Positions 26,110 to 35,080 of a DNA stretch of 64,000 nt are shown in pieces. The notes below the pieces were generated by a model. That model made no database searches and was not told the origin of the DNA. It worked only from the letters and a program-made list of their open reading frames with translations. Origin of the DNA: JAVJQS01 sp040218815 (GTDB taxonomy: Bacteria; Bacteroidota; Bacteroidia; Flavobacteriales_E; Vicingaceae); the NCBI GenBank assembly GCA_040218815.1, contig JAVJQS010000004.1, positions 1 to 64,000 of the forward strand. The letters are read 5' to 3'. The stretch's first letter is position 1, and every line of letters begins with the position of its first letter. Made by a program: the position numbers and the translations under genes.

Positions 26110-26141
26110 TTTAATAAAATAAATTGTTACACTACAATTTA

Positions 26142-26149
26142 TACTTTTG
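26142..26149 (+). promoter_or_regulatory. -7 promoter element of smpB
   Basis: TACTTTTG with 4 nt to the smpB ATG, predicting a leaderless mRNA. A TTG at 26124-26126 could be the upstream element, although the spacing is short. Confidence 0.55.
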
Positions 26150-26153
26150 AACA

Positions 26154-26615
26154 ATGAGTAAGAAACTAAGCGGAGAGGTAAATATCAAGAATAAAAAAGC
26201 ATCTTTTCAATATGAATTTATTGAAAAAATGGAGGCTGGTATGGAGTTAGTAGGTACTGAAATTAAATCCATAAGAGAAAGTAAAGCCAGTATTAAAGAA
26301 GGCTATTGTGCTTTTAAAAAAGGCGAATTATTTGTTTTTAATATTGACATTACACCTTATAAACAAGCAAGTTTTGCAAACCATGAACCCAAGCGTCCAC
26401 GCAAATTATTGTTGCATAAACAGGAATTAGAAAAACTTTTTAAAAAGAAAAAAGATGTAGGACTAACTATTGTGCCAACAAAGCTTTTTATTAACTCGAA
26501 TGGTTTTGCAAAATTGAATATTGCGCTTGCAAAGGGAAAAAAAATGCAAGATAAAAGAGAAAGTTTAAAAGCTAAAGATGCAAAACGTCAAATTGATAGA
26601 GCATTAAAAGGATAG
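26154..26615 (+). CDS. smpB: SsrA (tmRNA)-binding protein SmpB
   Basis: Binds tmRNA and delivers it to stalled ribosomes in trans-translation. The family segments are clear: NKKASFQYEFIEKMEAGMELVGTEIKS (13-39, split by no gap), SIKEGYCAF (48-56), HEPKRPRKLLLH (77-88) and the C-terminal KGKKMQDKRES...AKRQIDRAL tail that enters the mRNA channel. Length 153 aa is standard. No tmRNA gene was seen in this window. Confidence 0.96.
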   Translation: MSKKLSGEVNIKNKKASFQYEFIEKMEAGMELVGTEIKSIRESKASIKEGYCAFKKGELFVFNIDITPYKQASFANHEPKRPRKLLLHKQELEKLFKKKKDVGLTIVPTKLFINSNGFAKLNIALAKGKKMQDKRESLKAKDAKRQIDRALKG

Positions 26616-26696
26616 CCGATTAAATAGCTCATAAACCATTTATCAACTTTCGGTGTTTATTTTTATCATTTTATAAGTCTAAGATTACTTAAACAT

Positions 26697-26704
26697 TATT
26701 TTTG
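26697..26704 (+). promoter_or_regulatory. -7 promoter element of the TonB receptor gene
   Basis: TATTTTTG matches TAnnTTTG, 21 nt before the ATG at 26726. Confidence 0.55.
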
Positions 26705-26725
26705 CGCCGAATTTAGAGTCTATTA

Positions 26726-29080
26726 ATGAAATCAATAGTTACGTTTTTTCTGCTCACCTTAAGCCTAGGCTTATTTTCTCAGTCAAACTCTTATAGCATC
26801 AGTGGGTACGTTAAGTCAGCAGATACTGGTGAGGAATTAATTGGTGCAAGCGTTATAGTAAAATCAAAAAACACTGGAGTAAGCGCTAACGTTTATGGAT
26901 TTTACTCACTTAGTTTACCTGAAGGAACCTATGATGTCACCTATAGCTTTATTGGTTACAAAGAAGTTGTAAAAACAATTGATCTTACTAAAAATGTGAG
27001 CATTAATGTTGAATTGAGTGAAACAGTTAATGAGTTAGAGGCAGTTGAAGTGAATGCTGAAGGCAGAGAGAAGAACATTAAAAGTGTTGAAATGAGTGTC
27101 AATAAAATAGATGCTAAAACAATAAAAAAAATACCAGCACTTTTGGGTGAAGCGGACGTTATAAAGAGTGTTCTTTTGTTACCAGGTGTTAGCACCGTAG
27201 GTGAAGGAAGTACAGGCTTTAATGTGAGAGGAGGAGGGATTGATCAAAACTTGGTTTTACTCGATGAAGCTCCAGTTTATAATTCTTCTCATTTGTTTGG
27301 CTTTTTCTCTGTTTTTAACCCTGATGCGGTAAAGAATGTAAAATTAATTAAAGGTGGAATTGCTCCTCAATACGGTGGTCGCCTATCGTCCATATTGGAT
27401 GTTCGCATGAAGGAGGGGAATAAGAAGGAATTTACAGGCACAGGTGGACTGGGATTGATATTTAGTCGCTTATCGATTGAAGGGCCTATCAATAAGGATA
27501 AAACTTCCTTTCTCGTCGCAGGTAGGAGATCCTATGCAGATGTATTAGCAAAACCATTTTTAAATGATAATTTGAGTGGGAGTAGTTTCTATTTTTATGA
27601 TTTAACAGCTAAGGTAAATCACGAGATAAATAGTAAAAACCGCATCTTCCTTTCAGGATATTTCGGAAGAGATGTGTTTGGTTCTGGTTTTGTTTTTAAC
27701 TGGGGGAATGCAACTGCTACAGCGCGCTGGAATCATATTTTTAATGATAAATTATTTATGAACCTCACCGGTTTTTACAGTGATTACGATTATGCATTTG
27801 GTGTGGAACCAGATGAAGGGGAGGAAGGGGATGATTTTTCGTGGGAGTCAAGTATTGTGAGCTACAGCATAAAGCCTGACTTTTCTTATTATGTAAACAA
27901 CAACAACACCATAAAATTTGGTGGGCAGTCGATTTACTACAATTTTAAACCTGCAGTGGCTTCTTTCGCTAGTGATGGGCTATCTAATGACATTAGTCTT
28001 CCTGATAAGTATGCTCTAGAAAATGGATTATACATTCAAAACGAACAAAAAATTGGTTCGCGTTTGAGCATTTTATATGGTTTACGTTGGTCTCACTTTA
28101 TGTATTTAGGAGAAGGAACAAAGTTTACTTATAGGGATACTGTGCCTGGAATAAGGCGTCCTTTAGAACGTAAAGAAGATTTTAATCAGTTTGATAAAAT
28201 GGCTTCTTACAATAATTTTGAACCTCGCTTATCATTAAAGTATGATTTAGATGAAGTGAGTTCAATTAAAGCAAGTTACAATAGAATGAGTCAATACTTG
28301 CACTTGATTTCAAACACGGTTGCTTCAACACCTGTTGACTTGTGGTTGCCAACTACCAACAACATTAAACCTCAGTTAGCCGACCAAATAGCAGTGGGTT
28401 ATTTTAGAAACTTTGATAAAAATGCCTATGAGGCTTCAGTTGAAGTTTATGTTAAGGATTTTCAGAATCAAATTGACTACATTGACAATGCGGACATATT
28501 TTTTAACGAGCAATTGGCAGGTGATTTATTAAGCGGTGATGGAAGGGCTTATGGAGCTGAATTTTTTGTGAAAAAGAATAGCGGGAAACTTACTGGTTGG
28601 ATCAGTTACACCCTTGCTAAGTCAGAACGAAAGGTTGAAGGAATAAACAGAGGTGATTGGTACCCAACTCGTTTTGATCGCTTAAGTAACTTGAGCGTTG
28701 TAGCTGCTTATGAATTAACAAAGAAGTGGAGCTTTTCAGCAAATTTTGTCTACTCTAGTGGTACCCCAGCTACTTTCCCTACAAACCGATACGAAATTCA
28801 GGGAATAGTTGTTCCACATAACGTAGACCAGTCCAGAAATAATTTTAGAATACCAGATTATCATCGTTTGGATATATCGGCAACACTTACTCCTGAGAGT
28901 AATATAGACCGTCGATGGAAAGGGGAATGGGTCTTTTCAGTATATAATGTTTATAGCAGAAGAAATCCTTTCTCTATATTTTTTGATCAGAATCAAGATA
29001 ATCCAGTAATTACAGAAGCCATACGTTTCTCAGTAATTGGCAGTTTTGTGCCTGCTGTATCCTATAATTTTAGTTTTTAG
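26726..29080 (+). CDS. TonB-dependent receptor with carboxypeptidase-regulatory-like domain
   Basis: A 784-aa outer-membrane receptor. It has a signal peptide (about 1-20), a carboxypeptidase-regulatory-like domain (about 23-105: SISGYVKSADTGEELIGASV, then GFYSLSLPEGTYDV), a plug (about 130-235: FNVRGGGIDQNLVLLDEAPVYN) and a beta-barrel to the C-terminal aromatic residue. The motif VRGGG-x-DQNLVLLD is typical of the receptor class paired with DUF4249 lipoproteins, and that partner follows directly (1-bp gap). The ligand is unknown. A TAnnTTTG element lies upstream. Confidence 0.93.
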   Translation: MKSIVTFFLLTLSLGLFSQSNSYSISGYVKSADTGEELIGASVIVKSKNTGVSANVYGFYSLSLPEGTYDVTYSFIGYKEVVKTIDLTKNVSINVELSETVNELEAVEVNAEGREKNIKSVEMSVNKIDAKTIKKIPALLGEADVIKSVLLLPGVSTVGEGSTGFNVRGGGIDQNLVLLDEAPVYNSSHLFGFFSVFNPDAVKNVKLIKGGIAPQYGGRLSSILDVRMKEGNKKEFTGTGGLGLIFSRLSIEGPINKDKTSFLVAGRRSYADVLAKPFLNDNLSGSSFYFYDLTAKVNHEINSKNRIFLSGYFGRDVFGSGFVFNWGNATATARWNHIFNDKLFMNLTGFYSDYDYAFGVEPDEGEEGDDFSWESSIVSYSIKPDFSYYVNNNNTIKFGGQSIYYNFKPAVASFASDGLSNDISLPDKYALENGLYIQNEQKIGSRLSILYGLRWSHFMYLGEGTKFTYRDTVPGIRRPLERKEDFNQFDKMASYNNFEPRLSLKYDLDEVSSIKASYNRMSQYLHLISNTVASTPVDLWLPTTNNIKPQLADQIAVGYFRNFDKNAYEASVEVYVKDFQNQIDYIDNADIFFNEQLAGDLLSGDGRAYGAEFFVKKNSGKLTGWISYTLAKSERKVEGINRGDWYPTRFDRLSNLSVVAAYELTKKWSFSANFVYSSGTPATFPTNRYEIQGIVVPHNVDQSRNNFRIPDYHRLDISATLTPESNIDRRWKGEWVFSVYNVYSRRNPFSIFFDQNQDNPVITEAIRFSVIGSFVPAVSYNFSF

Positions 29081-29081
29081 C

Positions 29082-29954
29082 ATGAAAATAGTTAGAAATA
29101 TAGCTTTAATATTCGTTTTCGCATTCTTGTATGCTTGCGAAGATGTTATTGATTTAGACTTAAATACAGGAGAAAGCCAGCTGGTTGTTGATGCGTTTTT
29201 AACTAGCGATAGTACATTACAAAAAATACGTTTATCGAAGTCAGCAGAATACTTTTTAAATGCTCAAACTCCGGCAGTAAATAATGCTAAAGTTGAAGTG
29301 TTTGGACCTAACAACCAGCGGTATGAGTTTATTTCAGATGGGGCGGGAAACTTTGTTTATGATCCTCAAGTTGCTGGCCCTTTAGATAGTATTGGATTCA
29401 CCTATCAGCTAGAATTAACTTATGAGGCAAATAAGTATATCGCATTCTCTATGTTAAACCCGGTGCCTCCCATTGACACTATATTAGTTGCTTTTGAAGA
29501 AGCAAGTACTTTTACTGAGGAAGGCTATTTTACCCAGTTTTTTGCAGTTGATTTTGCAGGAAGGAGGGATTTTTATTGGATTAAAGCGTTTAAAAATGGC
29601 ATTCCAATAAATGAGGAAAACCCATCGAGTTTAATCTTATCGCAAGATGCATCATTTTCTGGCGACGGAGCTGATGGTTTTCCGTTTATTCTGCCCATAC
29701 GAGCGGCTATTACAGATGAAGAAAATCCTTTTCAAGTTGGAGATGTTTCAAGTGTAGAACTTTTAAGTCTTAATGAAGCAGTTTTTGAATATTTAGATCA
29801 AGTAACGATACAAGCGAACAACGGTGGCTTATTTTCAACCCCACCTGCTAATATTAGAAGCAATATATTAGATGTATCAGGGAATTTGCAAGAAGAAGTT
29901 TTAGGCGTATTTTCGCTATCTGCAATTAGTCGTGATAGTATATTAATAAAATAA
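29082..29954 (+). CDS. DUF4249 family lipoprotein
   Basis: Start chosen at 29082, where MKIVRNIALIFVFAFLYAC gives a lipoprotein signal peptide (lipobox LYAC, C19) and a 1-bp gap to the receptor; the longer frame from 29037 would overlap the receptor by 44 nt. The mature N-terminus (EDVIDLDL) and the domain following (LVVDAFLTSDSTLQKIRLSKS...) match DUF4249 proteins, which are encoded next to TonB receptors in Bacteroidota and probably sit on the cell surface as their partners, by analogy with SusD. 290 aa. Confidence 0.9.
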   Translation: MKIVRNIALIFVFAFLYACEDVIDLDLNTGESQLVVDAFLTSDSTLQKIRLSKSAEYFLNAQTPAVNNAKVEVFGPNNQRYEFISDGAGNFVYDPQVAGPLDSIGFTYQLELTYEANKYIAFSMLNPVPPIDTILVAFEEASTFTEEGYFTQFFAVDFAGRRDFYWIKAFKNGIPINEENPSSLILSQDASFSGDGADGFPFILPIRAAITDEENPFQVGDVSSVELLSLNEAVFEYLDQVTIQANNGGLFSTPPANIRSNILDVSGNLQEEVLGVFSLSAISRDSILIK

Positions 29955-29965
29955 TGATAGTTTCC

Positions 29966-30817
29966 ATGAAAAAGTTTATTCAACTAAGTATAATTTCAAT
30001 TTTTACATTAACTGCGTGTAATACTACTAAAGATATTACTTCGGATGAAATAGAAGAAAAAGCAGTTTCAACTAGTGATCAAAGGAATACTGGTTCAGCA
30101 GTTTACTGGCAGCAAAATTCGGCTGAGTATGAAGCACTTTGTTACCAGGCATTTAATTCGGCACAAGTTTATTTAAATCAATTTATTGATGGGTTTAACC
30201 CAAGTGAAGATGAGATTAACAATGAGAAGAAATTGACGATTGTTATGGATTTAGATGAAACTGTTTTAAATAACACTCCTTATAATGGATATTTAGTAAA
30301 GAATAATCTCATTTTTTCTCCAGAAACTTGGAGAGAGTGGACAATGCAAGCTTCTGCTGACTTAGTTCCAGGAGCTTTAGAGTTTATCAATGGTGCAACA
30401 GATGCAGGTATTGAAATATTTTTCATTAGTAATAGGTCTCAAAGAGAATTACCATATACTATTCAAAACTTAGTTGAAAAGGGTGTTAAATTTAGTGAGG
30501 AGAAAATACTTTTAAGTGGGCGAGACTTTGGATCTAAAAAACAGGATAGGAGAAATATAATTGATCCTTCATATAATATAATAATGCTAATAGGAGATAA
30601 CTTAGCTGACTTTCACGAAGTTTTTGAATCAGAAGCCATTGAGTTGGATCAACGAAAAGAATTGGTGAATTCTTTTCAAAATCAGTTTGGAAAAAAGTTC
30701 ATCATTTTACCAAATGTAATGTATGGTGATTGGATGCCAACCGAGCCAGCAGAAAATGATCCTAACCGGCCCGTACCTGTTAAAGACCTTAACCCATTCA
30801 TTGAATCTTATAAGTAA
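29966..30817 (+). CDS. Acid phosphatase, 5'-nucleotidase lipoprotein e(P4) family
   Basis: A HAD-superfamily phosphatase of the outer-membrane lipoprotein e(P4)/class C acid phosphatase family. The catalytic DxDET box is in VMDLDETVLNNTPY, followed by FFISNRS and IGDNLADF as HAD motifs II and IV. I start at the second ATG (29966), giving the lipobox LTAC (C18); the ATG at 29954 overlaps the previous stop (TAATG), and translation could equally start there with 4 extra residues. The 3' end overlaps purT on the other strand by 10 nt. Confidence 0.9.
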   Translation: MKKFIQLSIISIFTLTACNTTKDITSDEIEEKAVSTSDQRNTGSAVYWQQNSAEYEALCYQAFNSAQVYLNQFIDGFNPSEDEINNEKKLTIVMDLDETVLNNTPYNGYLVKNNLIFSPETWREWTMQASADLVPGALEFINGATDAGIEIFFISNRSQRELPYTIQNLVEKGVKFSEEKILLSGRDFGSKKQDRRNIIDPSYNIIMLIGDNLADFHEVFESEAIELDQRKELVNSFQNQFGKKFIILPNVMYGDWMPTEPAENDPNRPVPVKDLNPFIESYK

Positions 30818-31983
30818 TTATTAGTTACTTTTATTGCATTAGCCACTTTAGCTGCTAGGGTTCTTAATTGATCAATTGATTGATTTTTAGTTTCATAAGC
30901 TAAACCAATACCCATTCTTCGGTGCATACGTGTACTTGGTTTACCAAATATTCTGAAATCACTATTTGGAATTTCTGCTGCTTGTTCCAATCCTTCGTAG
31001 CTTGGCCATGTTTTACTTTCATTACTAGCTAATATTACAGCATTGGCACCTTTTCGATGTAAATCAATAGAATTAATCGGGAGCCCGAGAACGGCTCTTA
31101 AATGCAATTCAAATTCATTAAAGTTCTGTGTTCCTGCTAATGTTACCATACCGGTATCATGCGGTCGAGGAGAAAGCTCTGAAAAATAAACATCCTCTTT
31201 TCCTAGAAAAAACTCTACACCCCATATACCATAACCACTAAGTCTTCTGGTAAGCTTTTCTGCCATTTCCTCTGCTTCTTTTAATTGTTTGGAAGCAATT
31301 GCTGCAGGTTGCCAACTTTCCATATAGTCGCCCCTTTCTTGACGATGACCAATAGGAGGGCAGAAAACAGTTTTACCCTTTTTTTGAGTGACTGTTAGAA
31401 GGGTGATTTCGCTCTCAAATGCAATAAACTCCTCTACAATAACTTCCATTTTATCACCCCTACCGCTACTTAAAGCTATTTCCCAAGCATTTCTAATGTC
31501 AGCTTCATCTTTTATAGTACTCTGTCCTTTTCCAGAGGAAGACATCAATGGTTTAACTACGCAAGGAATTCCAATTGCTTCTACAGCTGATTTTAGCTCT
31601 TTTTCTGAAGAAGCATACTGATATTTTGCAGTTTTTAAGTTTAATTCTTTAGCTGCTAAATCTCGAATGGCCTTCCGATCCATTGTATAATTTACGGCCT
31701 TAGCTGAAGGGACCACAGTTATTCCATTTTCTTCAAATTCATATAACTTTTCAGTACGTATAGCCTCAATTTCCGGAATTATAAAATCTGGTTGGTATTT
31801 ATTAACTATTCGCTCCAATTCATTGCCATCCAACATATTTATTACTTCAAAATCATCAGCAACTTGCATAGCAGGAGCATTTTTGTAACTATCTATTGCA
31901 ATTACTTTGTGACCGTATCTTTTCGCACTAATTGTAAATTCTTTTCCAAGTTCTCCTGATCCTAATAATAAAAATGTTTTCAT
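30808..31983 (-). CDS. purT: Formate-dependent GAR transformylase PurT
   Basis: An ATP-grasp enzyme that formylates glycinamide ribonucleotide using formate and ATP, the folate-independent version of purine step 3. Signature segments: LLGSGELGKE (6-15), IPEIEAIRTE (69-78), the VKPLMSSSGKGQS nucleotide loop (around 137-149), and GVEFFL...SELSPRPHDTG near residues 255-275. Length 391 aa is standard. It converges with and slightly overlaps the acid phosphatase gene. Confidence 0.96.
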   Translation of the reverse strand: MKTFLLLGSGELGKEFTISAKRYGHKVIAIDSYKNAPAMQVADDFEVINMLDGNELERIVNKYQPDFIIPEIEAIRTEKLYEFEENGITVVPSAKAVNYTMDRKAIRDLAAKELNLKTAKYQYASSEKELKSAVEAIGIPCVVKPLMSSSGKGQSTIKDEADIRNAWEIALSSGRGDKMEVIVEEFIAFESEITLLTVTQKKGKTVFCPPIGHRQERGDYMESWQPAAIASKQLKEAEEMAEKLTRRLSGYGIWGVEFFLGKEDVYFSELSPRPHDTGMVTLAGTQNFNEFELHLRAVLGLPINSIDLHRKGANAVILASNESKTWPSYEGLEQAAEIPNSDFRIFGKPSTRMHRRMGIGLAYETKNQSIDQLRTLAAKVANAIKVTNNYL

Positions 31984-32096
31984 ACTTATAAGTTAAAATT
32001 TAAAATTATAGCTTATCTTTTACTTGTGAATAGTTTACATAAATATTAAATGTAAAAGTTTCTCAAATCAAAAATGCAGTAAAATATTCTGGTACA

Positions 32097-32462
32097 ATGA
32101 ATTCAAAAAAGACAGTAGTAATTGGAGCAACAACAAATCCTAGTCGTTATGCCTATATAGCTGCCAATCGCTTAGTCGAACATGGGCATGATATCGTTCC
32201 TATTGGAATAAAAAAAGGTAAAGTGGCGGGTAAAAATATCCTTAATGATAAACCTTCAATAGAAGGAGTTGATACAGTAACTCTCTATGTAGGTCCTACT
32301 AATCAAGAAGAATATTACGATTATGTAGTCAAATTAAAACCTAATCGTGTTGTATTTAATCCTGGAACAGAAAATCAAGAATTTGAAAAATTGTTGGAAA
32401 ATGAAAATATTGAGGTCATTCAAGCATGCACACTGGTCATGTTATCAGCTAACACTTATTAA
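32097..32462 (+). CDS. CoA-binding (Rossmann-fold) protein
   Basis: A 121-aa protein of the CoA_binding_2 family: VIGATTNPSRYAYIAANRL (8-26) forms the first strand and nucleotide loop, GHDIVPIG follows (29-36), and the middle part IEGVDTVTLYVGP and PNRVVFNPGTENQEFE matches the family. Its physiological role is not established. It ends 9 bp from the converging Lon-N gene. Confidence 0.85.
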   Translation: MNSKKTVVIGATTNPSRYAYIAANRLVEHGHDIVPIGIKKGKVAGKNILNDKPSIEGVDTVTLYVGPTNQEEYYDYVVKLKPNRVVFNPGTENQEFEKLLENENIEVIQACTLVMLSANTY

Positions 32463-32471
32463 ACACAATGA

Positions 32472-33038
32472 CTAATTAAGGTGAAACTTCTGATTAAGTA
32501 AATCTTCCTGCTCGCGAACTTTTAAATTAAAACGAATTTGATTTATTAGAAAACGATTAAGTGCTGCATTGTCTGACAGACTAATAAATTCTCTTTTGGT
32601 CTCTTGAGGCATTTCAATGCGATTAGCTATTTGAAAAATACTTGGTTTATCTTTTGACTTCCGTTTTCCAAACTTATTTAAAAACAAATTAAAAAGTTCG
32701 ATTAGCTCTTTGGAAACAACAGTATCATGCTCAATTAATTTTGCTTCAACACCAGAATATAATTTTTTTGGATAAGCTTGTTTGAAGTCATCAATTTTAA
32801 TGATTTTACTGCCTTGGACAATTAAGTCAACGGTGTCATCTGGAAACTCGTTTATTACTCTTTTTATATAAACTAAGGTACCAAAATCAGCCATTTCACT
32901 TTTACTGCTAAAGACAATAGCAAACTCCTTTCCACTTTTAAAGTCAGCATAGAGTTGCTTATACCTTGCTTCAAATAAATGTAAAGCCACCTCTTCACCG
33001 GGTAAAACAACAATATTTAATGGAAAAACTGCAAACAT
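32472..33038 (-). CDS. LON N-terminal (substrate-binding) domain protein
   Basis: A 188-aa protein carrying only the N-terminal domain of Lon: FPLNIVVLPGEEVALHLFEARYK (5-27) is the diagnostic start, and IVQGSKIIKI (73-82) matches the central strand. There is no ATPase or protease part. Such stand-alone domains are widespread and of unclear function. Confidence 0.88.
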   Translation of the reverse strand: MFAVFPLNIVVLPGEEVALHLFEARYKQLYADFKSGKEFAIVFSSKSEMADFGTLVYIKRVINEFPDDTVDLIVQGSKIIKIDDFKQAYPKKLYSGVEAKLIEHDTVVSKELIELFNLFLNKFGKRKSKDKPSIFQIANRIEMPQETKREFISLSDNAALNRFLINQIRFNLKVREQEDLLNQKFHLN

Positions 33039-33141
33039 AAATTTTTGTGATTTTAAACTTAACTAATCTTAGTATGTAAATGTTTAACAATTAATGTCAT
33101 TTATAGTTCCTGAGGGGGCTAAAAACTAACATAAGCTTAGT

Positions 33142-33149
33142 TAATTTTG
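33142..33149 (+). promoter_or_regulatory. -7 promoter element of the VTT-domain gene
   Basis: TAATTTTG with 5 nt to the ATG at 33155, predicting a leaderless mRNA. Confidence 0.55.
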
Positions 33150-33154
33150 CGCTT

Positions 33155-33778
33155 ATGAGCGGCGGGCAAAAAATAAAGAAACGTAAAAACTATAAATATA
33201 AAAAATATCATGCGTTTTATAAGCGCAAGGGTGTTTATGCCTATTTTTTTAAAAACCTAGTAAAGGTCTTGATTGGCATGGGAGTATTGCTGTTGATCTT
33301 GTTTTTATTTCAATACTTGGTGCCCGACTTTAATGCTCATTTGGAAGCAATGTTGACACATTTTAAGCCAATTAGCATTTTGATTGTGTTTTTCATTTCA
33401 GAGTCTATTTTAGGCTTAATCCCACCAGATATTTTTATTATTTGGGCTCAAAATTTTACATTTCCTTATGCTATGGTTGCTTTATTAGCCTTCTTATCCT
33501 ATGTTGGAGGTGCAGTTTCCTATCTTATAGGAACTTACATTGGAAAAATCCCTGCAGTTGAAATTTGGCTAAATAGAAAATTTGAAAGCTCTTTTGATCA
33601 AATTAAAAAATGGGGAGGCGTCTTAATCGTTTTTGCTGCTTTATTTCCTTTGCCTTTTTCTCCTGTTTGCATGGCTGCAGGAACTATTCGTTTTCCATTA
33701 ACTACATTTTTTATATTAGGAACCTTCCGTTTTGTAAGGTTCTTTTTATATGCAGTTGTGCTCTATACAGTGATTTAA
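33155..33778 (+). CDS. VTT-domain (DedA/YqaA-like) membrane protein
   Basis: A 207-aa inner-membrane protein with a very basic cytoplasmic N-terminus (1-35, many K, R and Y residues) and about five membrane segments (around 36-52, 70-90, 102-128, 150-170 and 180-205). The ESILGLIPPDIF segment (78-89) and LSYVGGAVSYLIGTYIG (109-125) match the VTT/SNARE-associated family, whose DedA members help lipid-carrier flipping. The exact role is unknown. Confidence 0.82.
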   Translation: MSGGQKIKKRKNYKYKKYHAFYKRKGVYAYFFKNLVKVLIGMGVLLLILFLFQYLVPDFNAHLEAMLTHFKPISILIVFFISESILGLIPPDIFIIWAQNFTFPYAMVALLAFLSYVGGAVSYLIGTYIGKIPAVEIWLNRKFESSFDQIKKWGGVLIVFAALFPLPFSPVCMAAGTIRFPLTTFFILGTFRFVRFFLYAVVLYTVI

Positions 33779-33817
33779 TGTTGATTACTTCTATCATTTG
33801 CTTATATTTATAGCTTT

Positions 33818-34381
33818 ATGAAAAGAGATTTCAACCACTTCATTGAAAAAGGGAAAAAACACCAAAAAACATTAAATGAGATTTATAAGGCAAATGTTGG
33901 CTTAGTAAATAATATTAAAACCCTTTCAAAATATTACATGGATCAACTAGCTAATGTTGATTCAGGTTTAGATGTTAAGGAGGGGATGAAAAAGGTAAAT
34001 GAAAACTTGAAAGAGTTGGTTTCAGGAATCGCTAATTTTAATCAAAAGATTGAAAAAAGTTGTGAAGATTTCACAGATGAAATTGAGAAGTTATTTGATA
34101 GCTACGATCAAGCTGCAGAGTTGTACCAAGCTAAGGAAGGAGAACTGACAAGTTTTTTAACTACACGCAGAGAAATTTTATACTTAGAGGCATTAATTAT
34201 CAAGTTTAAATTAAAGATCAATAGCCTGCAATTAATGAATAATGCATTATTTTCATTTTCAAGTGAATTTAAAGACGTTAAAGATGCTTATAAGAGTAAT
34301 TTAATTACTATTTCAACAGTAATGCAGCAGGCTAGTGAGAGTTGCAGAAATCTTATATTAAAAATTGAAAGCTTGAATTAA
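33818..34381 (+). CDS. Coiled-coil protein of unknown function
   Basis: A 187-aa, almost wholly helical protein with heptad-like spacing throughout and no signal peptide, membrane segment or enzymatic motif. I do not recognise the family. Its last base is also the first base of a strong terminator stem (34381-34418), which confirms a transcription unit ends here. It lies 39 bp after the VTT gene and could be cotranscribed with it. Confidence 0.7.
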   Translation: MKRDFNHFIEKGKKHQKTLNEIYKANVGLVNNIKTLSKYYMDQLANVDSGLDVKEGMKKVNENLKELVSGIANFNQKIEKSCEDFTDEIEKLFDSYDQAAELYQAKEGELTSFLTTRREILYLEALIIKFKLKINSLQLMNNALFSFSSEFKDVKDAYKSNLITISTVMQQASESCRNLILKIESLN

Positions 34382-34418
34382 AAAAAGCCCTCTGTATTAA
34401 TTTGCAGAGGGCTTTTTT
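34381..34418. terminator. Bidirectional intrinsic terminator
   Basis: A perfect 14-bp stem: AAAAAAGCCCTCTG (34381-34394) with CAGAGGGCTTTTTT (34405-34418), 10-nt loop. It serves the coiled-coil gene (+) and the converging cyclophilin gene (-). Confidence 0.92.
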
Positions 34419-34434
34419 AAAAGAATGAATTTCT

Positions 34435-35043
34435 TTATCTCATTGCTTGAAAAACTTCTGCAGCATCAAAGTTTTTAGCTGCGTTACCTTTTCTAATAAT
34501 TTCAATGCTTTTAATGGTATCTCCTTGACGTATTAAATCAACAGTTCCTTGTCCATTTATAACGTATCCAAAAACGGTATGCTTGCCATTTAAATGAGGA
34601 GTAGGACCATGGGTTATAAAAAACTGGCTTCCATTAGTTGCAGGTCCTGCATTAGCCATCGAAAGAGTTCCAGCTCTATCATGTTTCAATTCTGGCACAA
34701 ACTCATCTTTAAAACTATAGCCTGGACCTCCACTTCCATTTCCAGATGGGTCTCCACCTTGAATCATGAAGTCGGCGATTACTCGATGAAATGTTAATCC
34801 ATTATAATATGGAACTCCTTGTGCTTTTACTTTGTTTGGAATACTTCCTTCAGCTAATCCAACAAAATTGGCAACAGTTAATGGTGTTTTTTCAAATTCT
34901 AATTGAAGTAATATAGTTCCTTTTGTAGTTTGCATCTTTGCATAAAGACCATCTTGTAAATCTTTGTTTTTGTCTTGTGCTGAGCAAGCTGCAACAACAA
35001 ATGCGATTAATGCAAAGCTTAAAATTGATTTTAGTGTTTTCAT
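34435..35043 (-). CDS. Cyclophilin-type peptidyl-prolyl isomerase, lipoprotein
   Basis: A 202-aa exported foldase with lipobox VAAC (C20). Cyclophilin active-site motifs are intact: FHRVIADFMIQGGDPSG (85-101) and GTLSMANAGPATNGSQFFIT (125-144), with HLNGKHTVFGYV after. It likely assists folding of periplasmic or outer-membrane proteins. The converging terminator defines its end. Confidence 0.94.
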   Translation of the reverse strand: MKTLKSILSFALIAFVVAACSAQDKNKDLQDGLYAKMQTTKGTILLQLEFEKTPLTVANFVGLAEGSIPNKVKAQGVPYYNGLTFHRVIADFMIQGGDPSGNGSGGPGYSFKDEFVPELKHDRAGTLSMANAGPATNGSQFFITHGPTPHLNGKHTVFGYVINGQGTVDLIRQGDTIKSIEIIRKGNAAKNFDAAEVFQAMR

Positions 35044-35080
35044 ATTGTTTTAGATAAAATTTAAAAATAAAATTAATGGT

